Made by a program: the position numbers and the translations under genes. From the NCBI GenBank assembly GCA_030403585.1, contig JAUEPE010000025.1, forward strand, positions 1 through 64,000: 64,000 bases of DNA. The letters are read 5' to 3'. Under the pieces are notes generated by a model. It worked only from the letters and a program-made list of their open reading frames with translations. It was not told the DNA's origin and did no database searches. The DNA comes from Frankia sp. RB7 (GTDB lineage Bacteria; Pseudomonadota; Alphaproteobacteria; Rhizobiales; Xanthobacteraceae). Shown here piece by piece: positions 46,385-55,075 of the stretch (its first letter is position 1; each line of letters opens with the position of its first letter).

Positions 46385-47341
46385 CTAATCCGCGGCCGCC
46401 TGCGCCGGCGCAAGTTTGCCGATCATCGTCTCGATCTCCGTCTTCACGAGATCCGGCACCGCGTTCTGCACCATGTGGCCGAGATCGGGCAGCACGATCA
46501 ACTTTGCGTTCGGTACCGTCGCCGCGAACGGGCGCGCGTGGATGTCGGTTTTCACCGTCTTGTCGGGCTCGCCGGCGATGATCGTCACCGGCACTCTGAT
46601 CTCGCCGTAGCGCGGAGCCTGTGCGGAGACGGCCTCCTTCAGCGTCACCAGATCATAGGCGTTGGCGATAAACTCACGCGGACGCAGCAACAGCGGCGTC
46701 GCCGACTCCTTCACAAAGCCGTCCGGCATCGTCTGCGGCAGGAAGACGTTGCGTGCGCCGGACTTGGCAACGAAATAGCCCAGCGGCAGCGTGATGGTGT
46801 AGGCGAGCAGCGGGCCGATCACCGGCGTTGCAATGATCTCGTTGTAGCGGCCGACGCCCCCGCGCCAGGGATGGGTCACCGGCGCCAGCATCACGAGGCC
46901 CGCAACGCGGCTTGCGTGATCGAGCGCCAGCCGTGCACCGAGTGCGCCACTCCAGGAATGCACGACGAAGACCGCGCGATCGACCCCGAGCTTGCCGAGC
47001 GCCGCGTCGATCATCCGCGCCTGGATGTCCGGCGTCGAATCCTGCCGTCGCGCGCGCGTGCTCCAGCCGTGGCCGGGACGATCGATCAGGATGACGCGAT
47101 GCTGCTTCGCCAGGAGGTCTCCAAGCGGATGCCGCATCACTTCGAGGTTCGAGCTCGCGCCATGCAGCATCACGATCGGTAGGCCCGCATCGCGCGGGCC
47201 GATGTCGACGACGTGGAGCACAGCACCTTCGACCTCGATCATCCGGCCCTGCGGCGGAAAGGCGCGCTGCACGGCGACAATTCCGGCCTGCGTGACCAGC
47301 GCCAGCAGCACCAGCGCCGTCACGGCTGACATCACGATCAT
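46385..47341 (-). CDS. Membrane-anchored alpha/beta hydrolase
   Basis: The 318-residue product has an N-terminal hydrophobic segment (MSAVTALVLLALVTQAGIVA) and an alpha/beta hydrolase core: VMLHGASSNLE, DRPGHGWSTR, the elbow VVHSWSGALG with the nucleophile serine, IAGEPDKTV and PDLGHMVQ with the catalytic histidine. The enzyme class is unknown. Several starts are possible up to 47455; ATG 47341 begins just before the hydrophobic segment but has a weak ribosome binding site. Confidence 0.8.
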   Translation of the reverse strand: MIVMSAVTALVLLALVTQAGIVAVQRAFPPQGRMIEVEGAVLHVVDIGPRDAGLPIVMLHGASSNLEVMRHPLGDLLAKQHRVILIDRPGHGWSTRARRQDSTPDIQARMIDAALGKLGVDRAVFVVHSWSGALGARLALDHASRVAGLVMLAPVTHPWRGGVGRYNEIIATPVIGPLLAYTITLPLGYFVAKSGARNVFLPQTMPDGFVKESATPLLLRPREFIANAYDLVTLKEAVSAQAPRYGEIRVPVTIIAGEPDKTVKTDIHARPFAATVPNAKLIVLPDLGHMVQNAVPDLVKTEIETMIGKLAPAQAAAD

Positions 47342-47670
47342 GGAAAGAGTCCGGGTAATCCAGGGCACATCGCAGCTACGGGTTGGGCAGGCGGCAGTTT
47401 CGCTCAAGGCGGCTCGGCGCTTCCACCGGAAATGCCGCCCTGTGGATATGTGCATAACTACTGAACCAAAAAGCTCAATAGAATCAATTGCTATATCCAG
47501 CGCCCCACAAGCCCCCGACCAGCTTCATGCAGTCGTCATCGCAGCTTCCTTATAATCGCCACGGTCGGTTCCGCCATTTAGACGCGGATGGGCGCCGATC
47601 CTCCTCGCAACTTCAGGCGATGCGGGAAAGACCGGCAGGAGTGTCCTGGTTTGAACCGGAGGATTTCTCG

Positions 47671-47853
47671 ATGAGCTTGAGATCGAACGATACCGCAATC
47701 GACGAGATCGTCGCGAGCTGCAACGGCGATTTGCGCGGTGCCGTGCGGGCCCTGCTGCTGATCAACGAGCATCTCGAGACGGAACTCGCCAAGGCCTATG
47801 CCGCAGCCGCCGATCAGGGTCTTGCGGAACGCGGCGGCAGCGTCCTGCACTAG
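47671..47853 (+). CDS. Small hypothetical protein, 60 residues
   Basis: The frame reads MSLRSNDTAIDEIVASCNGD, then LRGAVRALLLINEHLETELA, a helical protein. GGAGGATTTCTCG gives a strong ribosome binding site. The sequence looks like a conserved rhizobial small protein, without a known role. Confidence 0.7.
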   Translation: MSLRSNDTAIDEIVASCNGDLRGAVRALLLINEHLETELAKAYAAAADQGLAERGGSVLH

Positions 47854-47868
47854 CCGAACCGGTCTCCG

Positions 47869-49122
47869 CTAGCCGGATGAGCGCCGTCTTGCCGTCCCGC
47901 GTAAAGTCGGTCCGCTCAGCCCGCCATCGCAGCAGGTGACAGCAGCTCCTCGCCCCGCGAGGAACGCCGTGACCTCAGTCTCGAAGGTCTTGAGCGCCGC
48001 GCCAATCGCCTGGTGCATGTCGAGATATTTGTAGGAGCCAAGCCGGCCGCCGAAGATGACGTTCGGACGCTTGTCCATCATCATGCGGTAACCGGCCAGG
48101 ATGGCCCGGTCGGCGGCGGTGTTGATCGGGTAATAGGGTTCGTCGTCACGGCCGGCGAAGCGGGAATATTCGCGATAGATCGTGGTCTTCGGCTCCCGGT
48201 ACTCGCGCTCGGGATGGAGATGCCTGAACTCGTGGATACGGGTGAAGGGCACGTCCGCATCGGCGTAGTTGATCACCGAAGTGCCCTGGAAGTCGGCGAC
48301 GTCATGCACCTCGCGTGCGAAGTCGACGGTACGCCAGCCGAGCTCGCCACAACGATAGCGGAAGAAGCGATCGATCGGCCCGGTATAGATCACGAGCTGG
48401 TCGGGACGGATCTGCTCATCAATGTCGAAATAGTCGATGCCGAGATGAAGCTCGATATTCGGTGATTTGAGCATCCGCTGGAAGATCGCGGTGTAGCCGT
48501 CGGCCGGCATGCCTTCGTAGCGATCGGCGAAGTAGCGGTCGTCGAAGTTGAGCCGCACCGGCAGGCGGCCGATGATATCGGCCGAGAGCTCGCTCGGCTC
48601 GGTCTGCCACTGCTTCTGCGTATAGCCGCTGATGAGAAGGTCGTAGAGCGTGCGGCCGACGGAGGCGATCGCCTTGTCCTCGAGATTCTGGGCTGCGCTC
48701 ACGCCATGGACTTGAGCATGGGCGTGAATATGGGCGTCGGCCTCGGCCGCAATCACGAGCTTCGCCTGTTGCGGCGTCATGGCGCGACCGAACGCCGCCG
48801 AAATGGTCGCGAGATTGATCGGCATGGAATAGAGCTGCCCCCGCGCCACCGTGAAGACGCGGTGTCGGTAGCCGGTGAATTCGGTGAAGCGCTGCAGATA
48901 GCGCCAGACCGCGTTCGAGTTGGTGTGAAAGATATGCGTGCCGTAGCGATGCACCTCGATGCCGCTGTCGGGATCAATCGCCGAATAGGCGTTGCCGCCG
49001 ATATGGACGCGCCGGTCGAGCACGCAGACCTTCCGCCCAAGCTCGTTTGCCACCCGCTCGGCGATGGTCATGCCGAAGAAGCCGGCGCCCACAACCACGA
49101 CGTCGAAGCCATCAAGCTGCAT
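47869..49122 (-). CDS. glf: UDP-galactopyranose mutase
   Basis: Glf converts UDP-galactopyranose to UDP-galactofuranose using reduced FAD. The 417-residue protein has the dinucleotide fold VVVVGAGFFGMTIAERVA, the HRYGTHIFHTNS motif, YTGPIDRFFRY, and RYEGMPADGYTAIF-type substrate loops, ending with the FAD-binding VIFGGRLGSYKYLDMHQAIG. GGGGAACGT precedes ATG 49122. It is divergent from a glycosyltransferase, suggesting a galactofuranose-containing surface glycan. Confidence 0.93.
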   Translation of the reverse strand: MQLDGFDVVVVGAGFFGMTIAERVANELGRKVCVLDRRVHIGGNAYSAIDPDSGIEVHRYGTHIFHTNSNAVWRYLQRFTEFTGYRHRVFTVARGQLYSMPINLATISAAFGRAMTPQQAKLVIAAEADAHIHAHAQVHGVSAAQNLEDKAIASVGRTLYDLLISGYTQKQWQTEPSELSADIIGRLPVRLNFDDRYFADRYEGMPADGYTAIFQRMLKSPNIELHLGIDYFDIDEQIRPDQLVIYTGPIDRFFRYRCGELGWRTVDFAREVHDVADFQGTSVINYADADVPFTRIHEFRHLHPEREYREPKTTIYREYSRFAGRDDEPYYPINTAADRAILAGYRMMMDKRPNVIFGGRLGSYKYLDMHQAIGAALKTFETEVTAFLAGRGAAVTCCDGGLSGPTLRGTARRRSSG

Positions 49123-49331
49123 ACGTTCCCCACCCCATCGGCGTCGCAATCGCACAAATCCGCGGCCGACGAGGCTTCAACGGCGAGGGACGCCGGCTCA
49201 GGCGGAATAATTGCACGGCGCACTAACAATTCGTGAGCCCGGTGCGGGTACCCCGGATCGTTCAACGGTCAGGGCGCGGCGGCGGTGCGATCGGCAAGCC
49301 GGGCGACGCCATTGCCCGGAGACCGTCGACC

Positions 49332-50573
49332 ATGGCTTTGATCTGCATCCTGTCAGCGACCAACAGCGCCTATCAATCGGTTCGCGGCATCCTCCTGATG
49401 GCAGGCGCCGAGCTCGACCGGCTCGGCCATGAGGTGAAGATCCTCGATCTGGAAGCGCCCGATACGCCGGCGCGGATGGAGGCGCTGCTGCCGCGGCGCG
49501 ACGAGATGATGGCGCTGGTGATGTCGGGAATCGGCCTCGAGATCTACGCCAAGGAGGGCAAGCTGCTCTGGGACGCGGCGCAGATTCCCGTGTTCAACTG
49601 GAACTGCGATCATCCCTCCTATTTCGTGCGCCGCCACCGGTTGGACAGTCCCTACGTTGTGCACGGCTACGTATTTCCGGATCATGCCGCCTTCAACCGT
49701 GACCATCTCCATGCCAATGGCGCGGCGTTCGGGGCCCATATCGGCATTCCCGATCCCGGCTTCTTCGGCGCCCAGCCGGCCGACAAGCGCAACGGCCGGA
49801 TCGTCTTCGCCAAGTCCGACTGGAATCCGGCCAAGCTCGAGCGCTCCTGGCGCAAGGCGTTGCCACCAAAACTGTTCGCCATCCTGTTCGATGCGATCGC
49901 TGCTGCGCGCGGCAATAACTGCTCCGCCTTTCCCGAGATCATCTGCGACGTGGCGGCCGAGCATCTTGTCCATCTCACGCCCGGCGGTGATGTCTTCAAT
50001 GCGATCCTGACCCGTCTCGACAATTACACGAGGGCGGTCAGGACCCGTGAGGTCGGTGCCGTGCTGTCCAAATACCCGGTGGATTTCATCGGCGGCGGCT
50101 GGGAGGATTTTGGCGCGGAGACGCGTCACGCTCGTTTCCTCGGCGCGATGCCGTTCGACACGCTGCGCGAAACGCTTGGAACCTATCTCGGCGCAGCCTC
50201 GCTCAATCCCAATGTCGACCTCTCGGTGCATGACCGCGTGTTCTTCGCGCTCAGTGCTTCGACCGTGCCGATCTTCGATACCAACCGCTTTTCGCAGGCC
50301 AGTTTTCCGCGCCTGTCCCGCTTCGGCTTCGGCCACGATGCCGACAGTATTGCCGCAGCCGTCGAGGCCGTGCTCGATGATCCCCAGGCAGCCCAAGTGG
50401 CGACCGCCGCGACGCTCGCCGAAACCTATCCACGCCTCTCCATGCAGCGCTCGGTGCAGGACATTTGCGAGATCACGATGCAGATGGCGGGCAAGCCCGG
50501 CGCGAGATTGAGTCCCGCGGCGCCCTCGCCGGCAAGCTATTGGACCAAGGAACGCTCGACGGTCGCAGCCTGA
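49332..50573 (+). CDS. Glycosyltransferase (CgeB-like, GT-B type)
   Basis: The 413-residue protein starts MALICILSATNSAYQSVRGI and has an N-terminal Rossmann-like half (FNWNCDHPSYFVRRH) and a C-terminal half resembling the CgeB/GT4-like domain (YLGAASLNPNVDLSVHDRVF, FALSASTVPIFDTN, FGHDADSIAAAVEAVL). Such enzymes add sugars to surface glycans. Being divergent from glf with a 209-base shared promoter region, it may use UDP-galactofuranose, an inference from context. Confidence 0.7.
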   Translation: MALICILSATNSAYQSVRGILLMAGAELDRLGHEVKILDLEAPDTPARMEALLPRRDEMMALVMSGIGLEIYAKEGKLLWDAAQIPVFNWNCDHPSYFVRRHRLDSPYVVHGYVFPDHAAFNRDHLHANGAAFGAHIGIPDPGFFGAQPADKRNGRIVFAKSDWNPAKLERSWRKALPPKLFAILFDAIAAARGNNCSAFPEIICDVAAEHLVHLTPGGDVFNAILTRLDNYTRAVRTREVGAVLSKYPVDFIGGGWEDFGAETRHARFLGAMPFDTLRETLGTYLGAASLNPNVDLSVHDRVFFALSASTVPIFDTNRFSQASFPRLSRFGFGHDADSIAAAVEAVLDDPQAAQVATAATLAETYPRLSMQRSVQDICEITMQMAGKPGARLSPAAPSPASYWTKERSTVAA

Positions 50574-50579
50574 GTTGGC

Positions 50580-50840
50580 TCAGCCCGCACTGTCCTCGGC
50601 CTTTTGCTCGTCGGGCGTAGGCGCGGGACAGGCGCGAATGGTCGAGCGCGCCAGCTTGGCATCGTCCTTGGATTTGTAAGGACCGTCGCCGAACCAGATG
50701 TCGCCGTTGATGACCGGATTGCTGGTCACGATGTTGCATCTGCCGGTGGCGCGATTGCCGACCACCCAGAACAGTCCGTCGGCAAGGCTGATCGTGCCCG
50801 ACGCCAACAGCAAGCTACAAGCAAAGATCAAACGCTTCAT
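50580..50840 (-). CDS. Small secreted protein, 86 residues
   Basis: A signal peptide (MKRLIFACSLLLASGTISLA) is followed by a 66-residue domain with WVVGNRATGRCNIVTSNPV and AKLARSTIRACPAP, giving two cysteines. GGAGCAAAAGCC precedes ATG 50840. No named family was recognised; similar small periplasmic proteins occur in Bradyrhizobium. Confidence 0.72.
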   Translation of the reverse strand: MKRLIFACSLLLASGTISLADGLFWVVGNRATGRCNIVTSNPVINGDIWFGDGPYKSKDDAKLARSTIRACPAPTPDEQKAEDSAG

Positions 50841-50965
50841 GGCTTTTGCTCCTGCCATGCAGGTAGACCTGCGGCGGCGCCGGCAATAGTGCTTGCGACA
50901 TTGCGCCTCCGATCGTGGTTAATCGGCGGGCGCCACAACCGCTCAAGAATTGATCGAGTTAGAGG

Positions 50966-51604
50966 CTAGATGTCGCGGCCTTCGACCTTCTCGGTCAAAG
51001 CCTTCACCTGGTCGGGAATCTTCTCCAGGTGCGGATTGACGGCGAGCGCCTTGCGATAGGCATCGAGCGCCCGCTTCTCGTCGCCGACGTCCTGCATGAT
51101 CATGCCGAGCCCTGCGAGCGCGCCGAAATGACGGGGCTCCCGCGTCAGCACCTCGCGAATGTCGGCGAGCGAGCGGGCATAATCGTTCTGCATGTAATAG
51201 AGCGTGGCGCGCCGGTTCCAGGCTTCGATGTAATCGGGCCTGAGCTTGATGACCGAATCCAGCAGCTTGATCGCGACGTCGATCTTCTTCGCATCGACGG
51301 CCGCCTTGGCCCGCGCCATCAACAAGGCTGCGGTGTCGCTCGGGGTCTGCAGCCAGATCGCCCAGATCCGCGCCTCGACATGCTTGGCGCTGTCTTCGTC
51401 AGGGGCGGCCTTCAGCGCGCCGAACAGGAAATCGAGATTCTTGGTGCGCTCGGCCTTGGGCAGCTTGGCCGGCGCTTCCGGCAGCTTCTTCTGCTGCTTC
51501 GCCGGCGGCGCCGGATCATCCTGCGCCAGCGCCGGCGCAAGGCCCGCCGTTCCGAGAACCATGGCCAGAGCCAGCGTACGCGCGAAAGGGAATCTCACTG
51601 CCAT
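50966..51604 (-). CDS. Periplasmic TPR-repeat protein
   Basis: The 212-residue protein has a signal peptide ending ALA-Q, a Lys/Pro-rich linker, and about three TPR motifs (for example AIKLLDSVIKLRPDYIEAWN, ARSLADIREVLTREP, ALDAYRKALAVNPHLEKIPD). It probably acts as a scaffold in the envelope. ATG 51604 is preferred over an upstream TTG. Confidence 0.82.
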   Translation of the reverse strand: MAVRFPFARTLALAMVLGTAGLAPALAQDDPAPPAKQQKKLPEAPAKLPKAERTKNLDFLFGALKAAPDEDSAKHVEARIWAIWLQTPSDTAALLMARAKAAVDAKKIDVAIKLLDSVIKLRPDYIEAWNRRATLYYMQNDYARSLADIREVLTREPRHFGALAGLGMIMQDVGDEKRALDAYRKALAVNPHLEKIPDQVKALTEKVEGRDI

Positions 51605-51626
51605 GGGCAAAGTCTAAACGCGTAAA

Positions 51627-51650
51627 GCCGCCCTTGCAAAGCAGGGCGGC
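51627..51650 (-). terminator. Terminator downstream of rpmJ
   Basis: GCCGCCCT and AGGGCGGC arms with a GC...GC extension form the stem. On the minus strand it is followed by TTTA and precedes the TPR gene. Confidence 0.75.
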
Positions 51651-51708
51651 GTCAAACTCGTGTGAGACCGTGGTCTTGCGGGGGCGCGCGTAAAGTCCTC
51701 GTCAGGGA

Positions 51709-51834
51709 TCAGCCCTGGCGAGCCTTGAAGCGGCGCTGCACCTTGTTGATCACATAGACCCGGCCCTTGCGGCGGACCAGGCGGTTGGCGCGATGGCGAC
51801 CGCGTAGCGACTTCAACGAGTTACGGACCTTCAT
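51709..51834 (-). CDS. rpmJ: 50S ribosomal protein L36, zinc-independent (C-minus) form
   Basis: The 41-residue frame reads MKVRNSLKSLRGRHRANRLV, then RRKGRVYVINKVQRRFKARQG. It matches L36 throughout but lacks the Cys/Cys/Cys/His zinc ligands, as in the YkgO-type paralog. AGGATTCTGCC precedes the ATG. L36 is a late-assembling large-subunit protein. Confidence 0.95.
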   Translation of the reverse strand: MKVRNSLKSLRGRHRANRLVRRKGRVYVINKVQRRFKARQG

Positions 51835-52073
51835 GGCAGAATCCTGAACGTTCGAAAGGCCGTGTTCGGCACTACCGTTTCGGCACGCGCGAATGTGGCA
51901 AAATGAGATTTTCCCGCTGGCGGACCGACCGCCCGGGACGGGGCGGTTCTTAAGGCATGGCGGGAGGTCATGTCAATGTTAACTGCCCGGTTCCGAACCG
52001 GCAAATTCGTGAAAACAACCCCATGCACAGTAGAAACGGCCGGATCGGCCCGATCTGATCCGCCAAGGTTCGC

Positions 52074-52110
52074 TTGCCAAATTCGTTATATGATATAATC
52101 AATTTGGCAA
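52074..52110. promoter_or_regulatory. 37-base dyad operator over the amidohydrolase promoter
   Basis: TTGCCAAATT and AATTTGGCAA are perfect outer arms, and TTATAT-G-ATATAA is a second dyad with the same centre (52092); only the two CG/TC base pairs between them fail to match. A TATAAT hexamer (52094-52099) lies inside, so a dimeric repressor binding here would block transcription. A -35 is not convincing (TTGCCA is only 14 bases away). Confidence 0.65.
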
Positions 52111-52128
52111 CCCGTCGGGAGGACACCA

Positions 52129-53013
52129 ATGCCGAAGCTGAAGCTGCCGAACATCGACGATGTCGTCGCCATCGACATCCACACCCATGCCGAAGAACCC
52201 TGCGGCACCCATCCCGACGACGGCTATGACGATTTCCAGGCGCAGATGGCCGACTATTTCAAGTCGCCGCACAAGCATCCGCCGACCGTGCCGGAGACCG
52301 CGGCCTACTACCGCTCCAAGAACATCGCCGCGGTGATCTTCCCGGTCGATGCCGAGCGCGAGACCGGCTTCCGCCGTTACAAGAATGAAGAGATGCTGGA
52401 GATCGCCTCCGACCATCTCGACGTCCTCATCCCCTTCGTCTCGATCGACCCGCACAAGGGCAAGCTCGGCGTGCGCGAGGCACGCAAGCTGATCGAGGAA
52501 TACGGCGTGCGGGGCTTCAAATTCCATCCGACCATGCAAGGCTTCTACGCCAACGACCGCATGGCCTACCCGCTCTACGAAGAGATCAACAATGGCGGCG
52601 CGATCGCGCTGTTCCACACCGGCCAGACCGGCGTCGGCTCGGGCATGCCGGGCGGCATGGGCATGCGGCTGAAATATTCCAACCCGATGTACATGGACGA
52701 CGTCGCGGCCGATTTCCCCGACCTCAAAATCATCCTCGCCCATCCCTCCTTCCCCTGGCAGGAGGAGGCGCTGTCGGTGGCGACCCACAAGCCGAACGTC
52801 TACATCGACCTCTCGGGCTGGTCGCCGAAGTATTTCCCGCCGATCCTGGTGCGCTACATCAACTCGATCCTGCAGGACAAGATGCTGTTCGGCTCGGACT
52901 GGCCGGTGATCACGCCGGACCGCTGGCTGTCGGATTTTGCCAAGATCGAGATCCGCGACGAGATCCGCCCGAAGGTGCTGAAGGCCAACGCGCGCAAGAT
53001 TTTGGGGATCTAA
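52129..53013 (+). CDS. Amidohydrolase (Amidohydro_2 family)
   Basis: The 294-residue TIM-barrel protein has the metal site VAIDIHTHAEEP (HxH), GFKFHPTMQGF, FHTGQTGVG, ILAHPSFPW and FGSDWPVITP with the catalytic aspartate. The family contains decarboxylases and hydrolases of aromatic and dicarboxylic acids, for example the hydrolases in p-coumarate degradation. The substrate is unknown. GGAGGACACC precedes ATG 52129. Confidence 0.85.
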   Translation: MPKLKLPNIDDVVAIDIHTHAEEPCGTHPDDGYDDFQAQMADYFKSPHKHPPTVPETAAYYRSKNIAAVIFPVDAERETGFRRYKNEEMLEIASDHLDVLIPFVSIDPHKGKLGVREARKLIEEYGVRGFKFHPTMQGFYANDRMAYPLYEEINNGGAIALFHTGQTGVGSGMPGGMGMRLKYSNPMYMDDVAADFPDLKIILAHPSFPWQEEALSVATHKPNVYIDLSGWSPKYFPPILVRYINSILQDKMLFGSDWPVITPDRWLSDFAKIEIRDEIRPKVLKANARKILGI

Positions 53014-53032
53014 TTTTTTGGGGATCTAATTT
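53001..53032. repeat. Perfect 16-base tandem duplication across two stop codons
   Basis: TTTGGGGATCTAATTT occurs twice back to back. The first copy contains the amidohydrolase stop (TAA 53011-53013); the second ends inside the stop of the convergent epoxide hydrolase (53031-53033). Confidence 0.9.
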
Positions 53033-54338
53033 AACGGCTGGTGTGATCCGCCCCACCCACCTCCTTGATGAAGGCGAGCAGGAGCGTGCCGAGCCGAGCC
53101 GGCTGCTCTTGTTGGATCCAGTGACCGGCGCCGTCGATCAGCTCGATGCCACTCATCCTCGTCGCCGCCTTCGTCCTCATGAGATCGATCGCGCCCGGCG
53201 CCGCATAGGTGCCCCAATCGCTCTTCCCGCCGATGAAGAGCGACGGGACATCGATCGTCTTGCCCGAAAACAGGCGCAACTCAGCGTTCAGGTCAGGGTC
53301 GGAAAAGACGCGATAAGCCTGCAGGGCGCCTTGAAACCCGGTGCGGCCATACTCCTCCGTGTACACACCAAGTTCCGGCTCCGTGAGCCATTTGCAGGCC
53401 AAAACCTCGGCGGCGGAAGGCTGGAATGGAGCGACGGTCTGAGACATCGTCTTGCCGAGATCCATGATGTAGTAGGTGGGCATTTGTGCAAGTTCTAACG
53501 CGGTTGGCGCCTTCAACGGATGCGGCTTGTTTCCCGGCCAGTCAGCGCTTTTGACGTGGAAAAATGCACGAAGAAACGCGTGTAAGCCTTGAGGAGGGTG
53601 CCACAGATCATCGTTCGCCTCCCGCGTGCTCAGATATTGCTGATAATGCTTTCGCGGCGGATCGAGCGCCGCCAGCGCGGCCGCCAACTTTTGATTTCCA
53701 GTGTTCGGTTGAACCGACGATGCCTCGCTTTCCGCAATGTTGAACGGAAACGACGGCGAACCGGGGAACGGTGCGCTCATCAGCACCACCGAGGGAAAGA
53801 CGTCGGGTCGGGCCAACGCACAATAGGCCGCCACGGGTGAGCCGAAATCGTGCCCGACGAGCATCGCCGTATTTCGATATCCCAATGCGGAAACCAATCC
53901 GAGGGCGTCACGCGTCATATTCAAGAGGCTGAAAGGCTCCAGCGGGGCATCATAGCCGTTTATCCAGCCGGTGGTGCGGCCAAAACCCCGTTGGTCGGGC
54001 GCCACGACATGGTACCCGACGTCCGCCAGAATTGGGATCAGGTGTCGCCAGCCGTAAGCCAAATCCGGAAAGCCGTGCAGAAGCAGCGCGAGCGGCCGGC
54101 CGGGGCTTTCGTAACCGGCTTCGAGAATATGGACATCGAGGCCGTTGACCCCATGGAGCATGCGCGAGCGCACCCCTTTGGGAAGCGTTCCCCCGCCGTA
54201 TGATGATGTGGTCAAATCACTTCCTCCAATGGGGTTTGTGCGGGCCGGCCGAAGCGAAGCCGCAATCAGGCCGGCCGCGCCCATCGCCAGGACGGTTCGT
54301 CGGGACGCTGATGGCTTGAAACTAAATGGACGACTCAT
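53031..54338 (-). CDS. Tat-exported epoxide-hydrolase-like alpha/beta hydrolase
   Basis: The 435-residue product has a twin-arginine signal (ASRRTVLAMGAAGLIAASL, Arg13-Arg14) and an epoxide hydrolase core: LLLHGFPDLAYGWRH (HGFP...W), VVAPDQRGFG, the nucleophile elbow VGHDFGS with Asp164, and GAGHWIQQEQP with the catalytic histidine. The frame is open to 54368, but that ATG lies inside an operator, so 54338 is preferred. It is divergent from a TetR gene, which probably represses it. Confidence 0.85.
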   Translation of the reverse strand: MSRPFSFKPSASRRTVLAMGAAGLIAASLRPARTNPIGGSDLTTSSYGGGTLPKGVRSRMLHGVNGLDVHILEAGYESPGRPLALLLHGFPDLAYGWRHLIPILADVGYHVVAPDQRGFGRTTGWINGYDAPLEPFSLLNMTRDALGLVSALGYRNTAMLVGHDFGSPVAAYCALARPDVFPSVVLMSAPFPGSPSFPFNIAESEASSVQPNTGNQKLAAALAALDPPRKHYQQYLSTREANDDLWHPPQGLHAFLRAFFHVKSADWPGNKPHPLKAPTALELAQMPTYYIMDLGKTMSQTVAPFQPSAAEVLACKWLTEPELGVYTEEYGRTGFQGALQAYRVFSDPDLNAELRLFSGKTIDVPSLFIGGKSDWGTYAAPGAIDLMRTKAATRMSGIELIDGAGHWIQQEQPARLGTLLLAFIKEVGGADHTSR

Positions 54339-54353
54339 CGGCCGGGCTTTTTC

Positions 54354-54386
54354 TATGGTGATCACCATAATATGGCGATCACCATA
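54354..54386. promoter_or_regulatory. Two TetR-type operator dyads
   Basis: TATGGTGATCACCATA (54354-54369) is a perfect 16-base palindrome, and TATGGCGATCACCATA (54371-54386) the same with one mismatched pair. Their centres are 17 bases apart, between the divergent hydrolase and TetR genes, as expected for cooperative binding by the adjacent regulator. Confidence 0.85.
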
Positions 54387-54419
54387 GTCGCGTCAAGCGG
54401 ATCGTGTTAGGTTCACGGC

Positions 54420-55001
54420 ATGCCACGTAAGACTGACGCCCGCGCTCGCGCGATTGCCACGGCCGAACGACTGTTTCGCATCCAGGGCTACACTGCGACT
54501 GGATTGAGCCAGATCATTGAAGAAAGCGGTGCGCCCAAAGGATCGTTCTACTTTCACTTTCCACGCGGCAAGGCACAGCTCGCAGAGGAAGCCATCGATC
54601 ATTACGTTGCGACTAGAATTGCGGTATTGCGGAATATCTCAGCGAGTACGACGGGCGATGCTCTGAGTTTTGTTCATCAGATTTTCGGCACATTCGCAGC
54701 CGAAATGGTCGCCTCTGATTTCCAGTATGGATGTCTCATGCAAAATCTGGCGAATGAGCTGCCCGCGCTCGACGCTGAGCTGACCAAACGGGTAGCGCGC
54801 GGATTTGCCGATTCGACCGAGATTGTTGCGGAGCATTTTAGGGGGTGCGGTTTCGCTCCCGCGCGCGCATCCTCTACCGCGAGCGCATTGGTAGCCGCCG
54901 TCGAAGGCGCGCGAACGATCGCCCGCCTGGAACGCACGCCGGCTATATTCGAGGCGCTGGCGGATGTTAGTGCCTTGAGGTGGGCTGCCCGCGAGGGGTG
55001 A
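54420..55001 (+). CDS. TetR-family transcriptional repressor
   Basis: The 193-residue protein has the TetR HTH in RIQGYTATGLSQIIEESG and APKGSFYFHFPRGKAQLAEE, followed by a helical ligand domain (ENELPALDAEL-type segments, FADSTEIVAEHF). It should bind the two dyads 34 bases upstream of its start and control itself and the epoxide hydrolase. The inducer is unknown. Confidence 0.92.
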   Translation: MPRKTDARARAIATAERLFRIQGYTATGLSQIIEESGAPKGSFYFHFPRGKAQLAEEAIDHYVATRIAVLRNISASTTGDALSFVHQIFGTFAAEMVASDFQYGCLMQNLANELPALDAELTKRVARGFADSTEIVAEHFRGCGFAPARASSTASALVAAVEGARTIARLERTPAIFEALADVSALRWAAREG

Positions 55002-55075
55002 TCGGAGCCCAATGTTCTCGCTCCGGCGTGGAACGCAGCGCGTCCCATTGCCTCGAACTTCTATGAGATGCGCGA

